A stretch of 64,000 nucleotides of DNA from Gammaproteobacteria bacterium (lineage in GTDB: Bacteria; Pseudomonadota; Gammaproteobacteria; Ga0077536). A program made the position numbers and the translations under genes. The notes beneath the pieces were generated by a model. That model was not told where the DNA came from, did not search any database, and saw only the letters and a list, made by a program, of their open reading frames with translations. Below are positions 1-8,394 of this stretch, one piece after another. Positions within the stretch are counted from its first letter, which is position 1; each line of letters starts with the position of its first letter. The stretch lies in contig JACKNG010000002.1 of NCBI GenBank assembly GCA_024235015.1, positions 186,001 through 250,000 of the forward strand, read 5' to 3'.

Positions 1-155
1 CACGGGTGAACCGTGGTGAGCATGCGCATCGGTGCGCTGTCCCGCGTCCTTGCCACCGCTTGCGCCAAGCGTTTCAGGATCGGCCCGTCACCGATGTCCT
101 GCAGCGCCGCGCCAGCGTCGCGGGCGCCATCGTCTTGCGCGAGAGTGGTCTGCAT
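1..155 (-). CDS. 5' end of an unidentified gene, cut by the window edge
   Basis: An open frame starts at ATG 155 and runs off the left edge without a stop (at least 51 residues, beginning MQTTLAQDDGARDAG). A good ribosome-binding site (GGAGG) lies about 8 bases before the ATG, and a sigma-28-like promoter lies about 55 bases upstream. The visible N-terminus is hydrophilic, with no signal peptide or membrane segment, and I do not recognise the family. If the promoter is real, the gene belongs to the flagellar or chemotaxis regulon. Start and frame are well supported; function is unknown. Confidence 0.55.
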   Translation of the reverse strand, partial: MQTTLAQDDGARDAGAALQDIGDGPILKRLAQAVARTRDSAPMRMLTTVHP

Positions 156-209
156 GAGGCGTCCTCCAGCCCGTGGTCGGGGGTCCCGAATCGTTGTCGA
201 CGTGGAGGT

Positions 210-236
210 CTATCGGCCGCAGCGGCACAAGCTTTA
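210..236 (-). promoter_or_regulatory. Candidate sigma-28 (FliA) promoter
   Basis: Read on the minus strand the site is TAAAGCTT, 11 bases, then GCCGATAG. The enterobacterial FliA consensus is TAAAGTTT-N11-GCCGATAA, so 14 of 16 consensus bases match with exactly the expected spacing. It points at the gene starting at 155 and would leave a leader of roughly 45-50 bases. The rest of 156-359 shows no other feature I can support. Confidence 0.6.
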
Positions 237-359
237 TGACGCAGTTCACGATCCTGGTACGCGCCGCGTACAGAGCCGCTCGCCTCTAGCGGTAGTGGGG
301 GCCGCGGCCCGCCGGCACGAGATTTGGGGGCAGGAGCGGAGAAGGTGGGCAGCGCGACC

Positions 360-3284
360 TCAGTGCAGCGAGGGCCCGGTCACGACGGGCGGCACTTCCT
401 GCTCGGGTACCTCCCCCGCGAGGTCCGCCACGCCGCCGCGTGCGGACAGCCAGCGCGCCAGTTCGTCGGCCGGCCGCGGCGTGCTGAGCAGGAAACCCTG
501 CATCTCGTCGCAGCGCTGTTCGCGCAGGAAGGCCAGTTGGGCGTCAGTCTCCACGCCTTCGGCGATGACCGACAGGCCCATGCTGTGCGCCATGACGATG
601 ATGGCCTGGGTGATGGCCGCATCGCCGGCATCGCTGACGATGTCGCGCACGAAAGACTGGTCGATCTTGACCTGGTCCACCGGCAGGCGCTTGAGGTTGG
701 ACAACGAGGCGTAACCGGTACCGAAATCGTCGATGGCGATACGGATACCGAGCGCGCGGATCTCGTCGAGCACGGACCGCGCGCGCTCGGGATCGATCAT
801 CAATGCGCTTTCGGTGACTTCGAGCATGATGTCACCGGGACGCGCACCGCTGGTCGCGAGCGCCTCGCGTACGACACCGACCAGGGCGTGCGTCGACAGC
901 TGTCGCGCCGAGATGTTGACCCCGACCTGCAGGGGTATGCCCGCGCCCCGCCACGCTGCCGCCTGTCGACATGCCGCGCCCAACACCCAACGCCCGATGT
1001 CGTGGATGAGACTACTGTCCTCGGCGATCGGCACGTACTCGCCCGGTAACAGCAAGCCGCGTTCGGGGTGGTGCCAGCGCAACAGCGCTTCCGCCCCGAT
1101 TACGCGTCCCGAGACGAGCGCGATCTGGGGCTGGTAGTAGATCTCGAACTGGTTCTGCTCCAGCGCCAGGCGCAAGCCGTTTTCGAGCTCCAGGCGCAGC
1201 CGCGCGTGGCGGTTGTACGCCTCGTCGAAATATCCGATCTCGTTGCGTTCGCGGCGCTTGATCCGATGCAGCGCGTCATCGGCGCAGGCAAACAGGCCGG
1301 CGGCATCGGCCGCATCCTGGGGATAGAGCGCGATGCCCACGCAGGCGGTGAGGTGCACCCGCTGGTCGCCGATCGGGTAGGGCGCCGTGGCGGCCTCGAT
1401 GAACTTACGCGCCAGCACCCCGGCCAGGTCGGGTTGGCCGAGTCGCTCGATCAGAATGGCGAACTGGTCGCCGTCCCAACGCGCCACGGTGTCGGCAGCG
1501 CGGGTGACCTCGTTCAGGCGCGTCGCCACCGCGACGAGGAGTTCGTCGCCGACATGGTGCCCATGGGTACTGTTGACGAAATTGAAGTTGTCGAGATCGA
1601 GGAACAGCACCGCCACGCTGCCGCCGGCGCGGCGCGCGGCCGCAATCGCCTGGGTCACGCGGTCGGCCAGCAAGCCGCGGTTCGGCAAGCTGGTCAGCGC
1701 ATCGTGGCTGGACTGGTGCGCGAGTTGCTCGGACAGACTCAGGTTGGTGGTCATGTCGTGAAACGCCACCACCGTACCCTCGAGGTCGCCGAGCGGACCG
1801 ATCAGGGGGCTGGCCGTCACCCGCACCACGCTCGCGTCACCCGCGCGCCGCGCGAGGGTGACGTAGGACGGTGAGCGCACTGCGCGATGTTCACTCAGCG
1901 CCTGGGCGATGACCGCGCCGATGCGCCCCGCGTCGTCCGCCTGGGGCGCCCAGAACACGGCGGTGACGTGACGGCCCAGGGCATCACGGCGGGCCACGCC
2001 GGCGAGGCGTTCGGCCGCCGGATTGAGGTGGGTGACGAGGCTGTCGAGATCAGTGGTGACGACAGCATCGTCGATGGCGCTGAGCGTTGCGCGACCGAGT
2101 TCGCGCTCCACGCGCAGGGTGCGCGCGGCGCGCTCGACGTGTCGCCAGCTCCACAGCGGATAACTGATCAGGGCAACGATCATCGCCGGTGCGGGCGCAA
2201 ACCAACGCTGCGCGAACAGCAGCAGACCGATGGCGAGCAGCGGGCCGACCGGGACCAGGGCGGTGCCGACGACGAGACTCACCCGCGGCGAGCAGCGCGG
2301 ATAGGTGAGCGCGGGGATCAGGGCGAACAACGACAGCAGGGCGGCATAGGCCATGCCGTCGATCGGTGTGATCCAGCTGGCGCGCCGCAGGTTGTCGAGG
2401 ACGGTGGCGTTGAACTCGACCCCGGGCATCGGTTGCCCGTGCCCCGACACCGGCGTGGTCAGGCCCGGTGCGAGACCGGCCGCGGTGACGCCGACGAGCA
2501 CATAGCGCCCGGCGATCTGGCTCGCGCTGTGCTCGCCGCGCAGCACGTCGACGTAGGACACCTGCCGAAAGCGTTCGGCTCGGGCGTTGAAACCGAGCAG
2601 GATGTAGTTGTCGCGGACCCAACTGCCCGGCGCGGCCACGACTTCGGCCTCGCGCCGGCGCCCTGGCAGCACCTGCCATGCCGGCGCGTCGTCGAGTTCG
2701 AGCAGGGCCAGCGCCAGGGTCGGCCACACCGGCGAGCCGATCCCGGCCTTGAGGTAGGCGCCGCGGGTGATGGCGTCCGCGTCGAGCGCGGTATCGACGT
2801 GGCCGAGCTTGGCCACGACGTTGGCGAAGACCGGCAGGGGCAACACTTCGTGCAGGCCGCCGGCCGCGTCGCGGTCCGGAAACACCGGCAACACGACGCG
2901 GCCATTGGCCGCGATGGCACCGGCCAGGCGGCGATCACCGCCATCCGCGTCGGCCGGTTCGGCGAAAGCGACGTCGAATGCCACGGCGCGCGCGCCGTAG
3001 GCGGCGAGACGTTCGACGAGTTCGCCATGGACGCGGCGTGACCACGGCCATTGCCCCATCTGGCGCAGGCTCTTGTCGTCGATGGCGACGATGACCAAAT
3101 CGCTCGGGGGCTCCTGCTCGCGCAATGCCATCGCCGCGTCGTAAACCAGGTTGTCCCAGCGCACGAACAGGCCGGACATCGACGCCAGCACCGCCACCAG
3201 GCACAGGGCCCCGGCCAGCCGTGCGCCCTCGTGCGCCTGCCAGGCCTGGGCGAGGCTGCGCAGCGATGCCGCCACCATGGCCAT
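360..3284 (-). CDS. CHASE2-PAS-GGDEF-EAL cyclic-di-GMP signalling protein
   Basis: A 974-residue inner-membrane protein. An N-terminal membrane segment (about 20-40) leads into a periplasmic CHASE2 sensor domain to about residue 310, then two or three membrane helices, a PAS domain (about 400-510), a GGDEF domain and a C-terminal EAL domain. The GGDEF signature reads DGDQF, so the diguanylate cyclase site is probably inactive. The EAL domain keeps EALLRW, VNIS, EVTES, IDDFGTGY, VKIDQSF, AEGVET and QGF, so it should hydrolyse cyclic-di-GMP. ATG 3284 is chosen because it lies 5 bases after the stop of the upstream LysM-FecR gene; the frame is open further upstream but overlaps that gene. The pairing suggests envelope signals feeding cyclic-di-GMP turnover, which is inference. 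Confidence 0.88.
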   Translation of the reverse strand: MAMVAASLRSLAQAWQAHEGARLAGALCLVAVLASMSGLFVRWDNLVYDAAMALREQEPPSDLVIVAIDDKSLRQMGQWPWSRRVHGELVERLAAYGARAVAFDVAFAEPADADGGDRRLAGAIAANGRVVLPVFPDRDAAGGLHEVLPLPVFANVVAKLGHVDTALDADAITRGAYLKAGIGSPVWPTLALALLELDDAPAWQVLPGRRREAEVVAAPGSWVRDNYILLGFNARAERFRQVSYVDVLRGEHSASQIAGRYVLVGVTAAGLAPGLTTPVSGHGQPMPGVEFNATVLDNLRRASWITPIDGMAYAALLSLFALIPALTYPRCSPRVSLVVGTALVPVGPLLAIGLLLFAQRWFAPAPAMIVALISYPLWSWRHVERAARTLRVERELGRATLSAIDDAVVTTDLDSLVTHLNPAAERLAGVARRDALGRHVTAVFWAPQADDAGRIGAVIAQALSEHRAVRSPSYVTLARRAGDASVVRVTASPLIGPLGDLEGTVVAFHDMTTNLSLSEQLAHQSSHDALTSLPNRGLLADRVTQAIAAARRAGGSVAVLFLDLDNFNFVNSTHGHHVGDELLVAVATRLNEVTRAADTVARWDGDQFAILIERLGQPDLAGVLARKFIEAATAPYPIGDQRVHLTACVGIALYPQDAADAAGLFACADDALHRIKRRERNEIGYFDEAYNRHARLRLELENGLRLALEQNQFEIYYQPQIALVSGRVIGAEALLRWHHPERGLLLPGEYVPIAEDSSLIHDIGRWVLGAACRQAAAWRGAGIPLQVGVNISARQLSTHALVGVVREALATSGARPGDIMLEVTESALMIDPERARSVLDEIRALGIRIAIDDFGTGYASLSNLKRLPVDQVKIDQSFVRDIVSDAGDAAITQAIIVMAHSMGLSVIAEGVETDAQLAFLREQRCDEMQGFLLSTPRPADELARWLSARGGVADLAGEVPEQEVPPVVTGPSLH

Positions 3285-3289
3285 GGGCG

Positions 3290-4003
3290 CTACAACGCGA
3301 GCCCGATCAGGGGCAGGAGGAGCAGCAACCACCACGGCTTGCCGCCGGCCGGTACCTCGAGCGCCTGCGCGCCGCCGTAGGGCCCTTCGAAACCATCGCT
3401 GCCGACCGTCTTCACGCGCATGTAGTAGGTCCCGCCGGCGGGGCGCGCGACGCTGATCTCGGCGGCCGTGCAGTCCGCGTCGACGAGCGGCTGGGCGAAC
3501 TCGGCATCGGCGGCGAGCTGGAAGTGGAACGAATCTCCCGCGTCGCCGGCACGCCAGCGGATCGTCAGGGTCGAATCGTCGAGGGCCGGGTCGTTGAGCG
3601 GCGGCGGTTCGGGCAGGCGACGGAACTGCTGCACGTCGCTGAACGGTCCCTCGTCGGTCGCATCGACCGCCGCGACCCGCCAGAAGTATTCGCCCGTGGC
3701 GAGCGGCACGGCGCTGGTATGGCCGGCGGTCGTGATCTGCGCTTGGTCCACCACGACGTCGGCAAACTCGGCATCGCGCGCGACCTGCAGGTGATAGCGC
3801 CGGATACCATCGCGCGCGCCCCACGCGAACGCGGGGTGCGCGTCGACGAGACCCGCGGCCGGGGCCGGCGTCGTCAGCAGGGGCGGTTCCGGGCGCGCGT
3901 CGAGTTCGAAGGCATGCACCGCGTCGAGCCCCTCCAGGCCGGCAGCATCGATGCCACGTACACGCAGGAAGTAGTGGCCATCGGGCGGCTCACCGGTGCG
4001 CAG
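3290..4003 (-). pseudogene. C-terminal part of the LysM-FecR protein beyond an in-frame TGA
   Basis: The frame continues unbroken from the codon after TGA 4004-4006 down to TAG at 3290-3292. It encodes more of the same protein: two or three fibronectin-III-like beta-sandwich repeats (phrases such as DGHYFLRVRGIDAAGLEG and GEYFWRVAAVDATDEGPF) and a C-terminal hydrophobic tail (WWLLLLLPLIGLAL). Internal re-initiation at GTG 3919 is possible, but no signal peptide would be present. The simplest reading is the severed C-terminus of the gene starting at 4915, by a real nonsense mutation or a base-calling error. The CHASE2 gene starts 5 bases after it. Confidence 0.7.
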
Positions 4004-4915
4004 TCACGTGTTCTCCGCGCGACCATCGAACAACGGGCTGGCGAAGTCCGCAGCGGTCGCGATCTGCACGCGATAAGCCGTGGCGCCAGGCAACGCCGGC
4101 ACCGTGAAACGCAGCGGCACGCGCTCGACCAGCGCCGGCAGCGCGGCGATGTCCGGCGCGGGCAGCAAGGCCACCGGCGGCGCCGGTGGGCTGCCGCGCT
4201 CGGCCACGCTGCCGAAGCCGGGCGGCACGTCGACCGTACCGCCGTCGGTGGCCACGCCGACGGCGCCCTCGGTCACCTCGGTACGCGTCGCCGTCGACGT
4301 CGCACTGACCCGGTAGCGGGTGCCGCGCACCGCGGTGACGGCCGCCGGGGTCGTGATCTCGAACCGGCCCGGGCCGCCGCCGAGCGGCGCGACGAGGTTT
4401 TCCAACCGCCCCGCCTTCACGCTCATGCGCAGATCGTAGTAATCGGTGTTCTCGAACATGCCGAGATCGTCGAGGTGCAACTCGGATTCGGCGTGTACCA
4501 GTACCCGCGAACCATCTGGCAGGGACAGGGTCAGGTTGCTGTCGCGCGCGGTCTTGACGACGTCACCGGCGCGCAGCTGCATGCCGCTGGTCGCGGCGCG
4601 TCCCCGGCCGCGGCCACTGATCCTGACCTCGCCGTTGACCGCCGCAACGGTCGCCACGGCGTCGGTACGGCGCAGCCATGCGACCGGGATGCGCAGCCGC
4701 GTGCCCGGCGGGATGTGCTCGGGATCGGTAATCTGGTTCAACTGCTGGATGCGCGGCCAGTACTTGATGCCGGCGAGGTAGCGCTCGGTCAGGCTCCAGG
4801 GGTTGTCCCCCCGCTGCACGGTGTAGATCCATTCGGCCGCCACGACCGGGCCGCCGGCCGCCGTCAGGCAGACCATCATCACGGCCAGGGATGCTTGTCG
4901 GATGTGGTATGACAT
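4004..4915 (-). CDS. LysM and FecR domain periplasmic protein, prematurely stopped
   Basis: 303 residues from ATG 4915. A signal peptide (about 1-26, cleaved after VVAA) is followed by a LysM peptidoglycan-binding domain (about 28-78, with VQRGDNPWSL and IPPGTRLRIP), a FecR-type domain (about 88-215, with the characteristic ITTPAAVTAVRGTRYRV) and the start of a fibronectin-like repeat. The frame ends at TGA 4004-4006 inside that repeat, while the same frame stays open for another 711 bases. LysM-FecR proteins of this design often sit directly upstream of CHASE2 cyclic-di-GMP proteins, as here. It probably binds peptidoglycan and acts in envelope sensing; the ligand is unknown. Confidence 0.8.
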   Translation of the reverse strand: MSYHIRQASLAVMMVCLTAAGGPVVAAEWIYTVQRGDNPWSLTERYLAGIKYWPRIQQLNQITDPEHIPPGTRLRIPVAWLRRTDAVATVAAVNGEVRISGRGRGRAATSGMQLRAGDVVKTARDSNLTLSLPDGSRVLVHAESELHLDDLGMFENTDYYDLRMSVKAGRLENLVAPLGGGPGRFEITTPAAVTAVRGTRYRVSATSTATRTEVTEGAVGVATDGGTVDVPPGFGSVAERGSPPAPPVALLPAPDIAALPALVERVPLRFTVPALPGATAYRVQIATAADFASPLFDGRAENT

Positions 4916-5099
4916 GGCGGATCGTCCTTGACAGGCGGGCCTGGCGGGGTTCGCGGCCGAGCATTGTCACCGACCCGGCCGCGGTACGTCGTGACTATCC
5001 GTCACAAGACGGACGGAGGCATCCTGGCGCGAACCGCGCTAATCGATTTGGGCTGGATCAAGCAACGGACCGCAGGTCACGGCCTGTAATGCCGCCGGG

Positions 5100-5585
5100 T
5101 CACGCATTGATGGCGACTGGCGTACCGACCGCGACGCGTTCGAACAGCCCGAGCAGGTCGCGATCGTGCATGCGGATGCAGCCGCGTGAACCGGCGACCC
5201 CCAACGGCGTGGTGTCCGGGGTGCCATGGATGTAGATGTAGCGCGACTTGGTATCGCGGTCGCCACCCGCGTTGAACCCCGGTTCGAGCCCGGTCAGCCA
5301 TAGAATGCGGGTGAGGATCCAGTCGCGACCGGGATGGGCCGCGGCCAGCGCCGGGCTCCACACCTCGCCGGTCGGGCGGCGCCCGACGAACACCGTGCCC
5401 GGCGCGCAGCCGGCGCCGATCTTCTCCGCCACCGCGTGGCGTCCGCGCGGGGTGCACTCGCTGTCCATGACCTCACCGGGGCCGTTGCGCGCCGTCGACA
5501 CGGCGAATTGCTCCACCGCGCCGTCGGCGCGGTAGGCCCGCAGGCACTGTGCGGCGAGGTCGATCTCGATGCGCTCAACCTGCAT
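5100..5585 (-). CDS. L,D-transpeptidase (YkuD family)
   Basis: 161 residues forming essentially one YkuD catalytic domain. The signature HGTPDTT...SRGCIRM is present with the catalytic Cys and the upstream His. The family makes 3-3 peptidoglycan crosslinks or attaches proteins to peptidoglycan in the periplasm. No signal peptide is visible from ATG 5585; the first residues (MQVERIEIDLAAQCLRAY) are the usual first beta strands of the domain, so export is unexplained. Its start overlaps the end of the peptide-binding lipoprotein gene by 11 bases, implying translational coupling. Confidence 0.85.
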   Translation of the reverse strand: MQVERIEIDLAAQCLRAYRADGAVEQFAVSTARNGPGEVMDSECTPRGRHAVAEKIGAGCAPGTVFVGRRPTGEVWSPALAAAHPGRDWILTRILWLTGLEPGFNAGGDRDTKSRYIYIHGTPDTTPLGVAGSRGCIRMHDRDLLGLFERVAVGTPVAINA

Positions 5586-7077
5586 GGCGTGGCCGCCGGG
5601 TTGCCGTCGCGAGCGCGTCGAAGCTGCCGCTCGCGTCGGTCGCGTAGCCCTCGATGTCGTCGCGCATGATCACCAGCTGATCTTCGAACCACAGCGGTAC
5701 GTATGGCAAGTCGTCGAGCAGAAGCGCGGCGATCTCGTGGTAGAGACGGACCCGGGCTGCGCGTGCGCCGGCGCGCTCGGCGCGCTCGACCAGGCCATCG
5801 AGCCGCGCCGAGCGGTAGTGACCGCGATTGGCGCCGGCCGGCGGACGCGAAGTCGAATGGAAGGCATAGCGGAACACGTCGGGCAGGCGCAGGCCGACCC
5901 ACGACAGGCCGTAGAGCTGGAAGCGCCCGTGGCTGACGTCGCCGTAGAACGTGCCCCAGTCGTAGCTCACGATGTCGAGGTCGATACCGACCGCGTCGAG
6001 TTGCTGGCGCAACACCGTCGCGATGCGTTGGCGGAAGTGGTCGCTCGAGGTCTTGTACTCGAGACGCGGCCGCCGGCGGCCGAAGCCGGCCGCCGTGAGC
6101 AGGCGGCGGGCCGCGGACGGATCGTGGGCCGGCGCGGCGAGGTCGCGTGTACCGGCCCAGTGCTCGGGCGGAAACAGAGTGCTGGCCAGCCGCGCCCGGC
6201 CATCGAACAGGTACTCGACGATCGCCGCCCGGTCGATGGCATGGGCGATGGCGCGGCGAACCTCGATGCGCCCGGCGAGCGGGTCGTCGAGGTTGAAGCC
6301 GAGATAGGAGAAGGTCGACCCGGGCACGGCGAGGCCACGCAGCCCGGGCCGTGCCGCCAGCCAGGCGTGCAGTTCGGGCGCGAGATTGCCCTGGGCGATG
6401 TCGAGCTCCCCGCCGATCAGCTTGAGCGCACGCACGCTGTGGTCCTTGACCGTGACGAATTCGACCAGCGCGGCATCGCGCCGGCGACGTAGCAACACCG
6501 TGTCGTCGAGACTGCGCGCCTCGAGCGTGAAGGCGCCACAGCTGCGCGACCAGCGGTCGCGCCCGGCGTCGCGGGCGAGATCGCGCGCCGCCAGCACACC
6601 GACGACCAGCGTGCCGGGGAACAGTGGATCGGGCCGCGTGAGCACGAAGTCGAGGCGGCGGGCGTCGACGACCTCGATGACGTGGATGTTGGCGAGCGAG
6701 CCGCGGTGCGGCGAGGCCGTCGCCGGATCGAGCACCGAGCGGTAGGTCGCCGCGACGTCCGCGGCGGTGACCGGGCTGCCGTCGTCGAAACGGGCATCGT
6801 CCCGCAGCTCGAAGCGGTAACGGGTCGGTGCCGCCATCGTCCACTCCGCGAGGTCGGCGCGCGGTTCGCCGGCGGCATCGAAATCGACCGGCGCCCGGTG
6901 CAGCAGGCGCACCAGGCGATAGGACATGGCATCCGCGGCATGGCGCGGATCCAAGGTCGCGGGAGCCGTCGGCAGGCCGAAACGCAAGCGTCCGTCGGGC
7001 CGCGCCGCGCATCCCCCGAGCAGGCTCGCGGCGAGGCCCGCGCCGAGCCCGGCCAGCGCGCCGCGCCGCGTCGTCAC
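5575..7077 (-). CDS. ABC transporter substrate-binding lipoprotein, family 5 (peptide)
   Basis: 500 residues from GTG 7077. A twin-arginine-like N-terminus (TTRRG) and a lipobox (LLGGC, about 19-23) point to a lipoprotein. The rest is a full-length SBP family 5 fold of the DppA/OppA type (ATLDPRHAADAMSY near the N-terminus; LGFNLDDPLAGRIEVRRAI in the middle). The family binds oligopeptides or related solutes for ABC import, but no permease or ATPase gene lies nearby, so it may serve a remote transporter or act as a sensor. The start overlaps the rlmD stop (GTGA) and the end overlaps the L,D-transpeptidase start. Confidence 0.85.
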   Translation of the reverse strand: MTTRRGALAGLGAGLAASLLGGCAARPDGRLRFGLPTAPATLDPRHAADAMSYRLVRLLHRAPVDFDAAGEPRADLAEWTMAAPTRYRFELRDDARFDDGSPVTAADVAATYRSVLDPATASPHRGSLANIHVIEVVDARRLDFVLTRPDPLFPGTLVVGVLAARDLARDAGRDRWSRSCGAFTLEARSLDDTVLLRRRRDAALVEFVTVKDHSVRALKLIGGELDIAQGNLAPELHAWLAARPGLRGLAVPGSTFSYLGFNLDDPLAGRIEVRRAIAHAIDRAAIVEYLFDGRARLASTLFPPEHWAGTRDLAAPAHDPSAARRLLTAAGFGRRRPRLEYKTSSDHFRQRIATVLRQQLDAVGIDLDIVSYDWGTFYGDVSHGRFQLYGLSWVGLRLPDVFRYAFHSTSRPPAGANRGHYRSARLDGLVERAERAGARAARVRLYHEIAALLLDDLPYVPLWFEDQLVIMRDDIEGYATDASGSFDALATATRRPRHAG

Positions 7078-8381
7078 CGCCGTACGAACAGCGAGATCGA
7101 CTCGACGTGCGCGGTGTGCGGGAACATGTCGAGGATGCCGGTCTCGACCAGCACGTAGCCGTGCGTGCGGCGCAGGACCGCCGCATCGCGGGCAAAGGTC
7201 ACCGGGTTGCAGGACACGTAGACCAGCCGTTCGACGCCCGCCAGGGGCACGCCTTCGATCACCGCGGCCGCGCCGGCGCGCGGCGGATCGAGCAGGAGCT
7301 TGTTGGGTTCGCCGAGGGCCAGCGCCGCCACGGCTGCGGGCTGGGAGAGATCCGCCACGGCGAAATCCGCGTTGGCGATGCCATTGGCCGCGGCATTGGC
7401 CGCGGCCCGCGCGGTCAGCGCCTGCTCGCCCTCCACCCCCACCACCGCGCCGACACGGCGTGCCACGGGCAGGGTGAAGTTGCCCAGGCCACAGAACAGA
7501 TCGGCCACGCGGTCACTGCGCGCGGGGGCCAGGTAATCGAGCGCCCGTGCCACCAGCTGCGCGTTGATGGCCGGGTTGACCTGGATGAAGTCGGTCGGCG
7601 CGAACTCGAACGTGAGGCCGTCGACCGCGTAGTCCAGCGGTCGATCGGCCCCCTCGAGCGGGGTCACCGTGGCGGGCCCGCCGCTCTGCAGGTAGAACTC
7701 GACGCCGAGTTCACGCGCGGCGCTGGCGAGGGCCGCATGGTCGGCCGGGTCGAGCGGCGCGAGGTGGCGCAGGACGAGGACCACGCGCTGGTCGGACACG
7801 GCGACCTCGATCTGCGGTATGCGATCGGGGATCGACAGGCCGTCGACCAGCGCGCGCAGCGCAGGCAGGATGCCGCCGACGCGCGGGTCGAGCGTGTCGC
7901 AGTGCTGGCAGTCGGTGACGAAGGGCGCGCCGCGTTCGCGGAAACCGACGATGACACCGCCCTTGCGCGGTACCTGCTTGAGCCCCAGCCGCGCCTTGCG
8001 CCGGTAGCCCCACTGCGGACCGCGGATCGGCGCCGCGACCCGCTCCGGCTCGAGGCCGGCGTGGTGGCGCAGGAGTTCGAGCAGCACGCCCTGCTTGTGT
8101 GCGAGCTGGAAATCCTCGTCGACGTGCTGCATGGCGCAGCCGCCGCACACGCCGAAATGCGCGCAGCGCGGTTCGATACGCGCCGGCGCCGGCGTCTCGA
8201 CCGTGAGCGTCTCGGCCTCGTCGAAGCTGCCGCGGCGGCGCGTGATGCGGGCCTGCACGCGTTCGCCCGGCAATGCACCGAACACGAACACGGTCTTGCC
8301 GTCGCGGCGCGCAACCCCGCGCCCCTCGTGCGACAGCGACTCGATAACGAGTTCGACCGGCTCGCGCGTCGCGCGGGCCAT
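7074..8381 (-). CDS. rlmD: 23S rRNA (uracil-1939-C5)-methyltransferase RlmD
   Basis: 435 residues from ATG 8381. An N-terminal TRAM domain (about 5-60) is followed by the 4Fe-4S cysteines (CAHFGVCGGC and a later C in DCQHC) and a C-terminal SAM methyltransferase domain with DLFCGLGNFTLP, LLDPPRAG and the catalytic cysteine in YVSCNP. It methylates U1939 of 23S rRNA using SAM. ATG 8381 fits the TRAM start; the frame stays open another 135 bases upstream into the exonuclease gene without homology. Confidence 0.93.
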   Translation of the reverse strand: MARATREPVELVIESLSHEGRGVARRDGKTVFVFGALPGERVQARITRRRGSFDEAETLTVETPAPARIEPRCAHFGVCGGCAMQHVDEDFQLAHKQGVLLELLRHHAGLEPERVAAPIRGPQWGYRRKARLGLKQVPRKGGVIVGFRERGAPFVTDCQHCDTLDPRVGGILPALRALVDGLSIPDRIPQIEVAVSDQRVVLVLRHLAPLDPADHAALASAARELGVEFYLQSGGPATVTPLEGADRPLDYAVDGLTFEFAPTDFIQVNPAINAQLVARALDYLAPARSDRVADLFCGLGNFTLPVARRVGAVVGVEGEQALTARAAANAAANGIANADFAVADLSQPAAVAALALGEPNKLLLDPPRAGAAAVIEGVPLAGVERLVYVSCNPVTFARDAAVLRRTHGYVLVETGILDMFPHTAHVESISLFVRR

Positions 8382-8394
8382 CAGCGCCGTGCCC

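Noticed and set aside
4004..4006. TGA as selenocysteine or other recoding
   Set aside because: No selenoprotein family match, no recognisable SECIS-like hairpin immediately after it, and fibronectin-like repeats do not use selenocysteine.
3125..4912. Open frame of 595 codons on the plus strand
   Set aside because: It is antisense to the LysM-FecR and CHASE2 genes; no start signal and repetitive Arg-rich composition.
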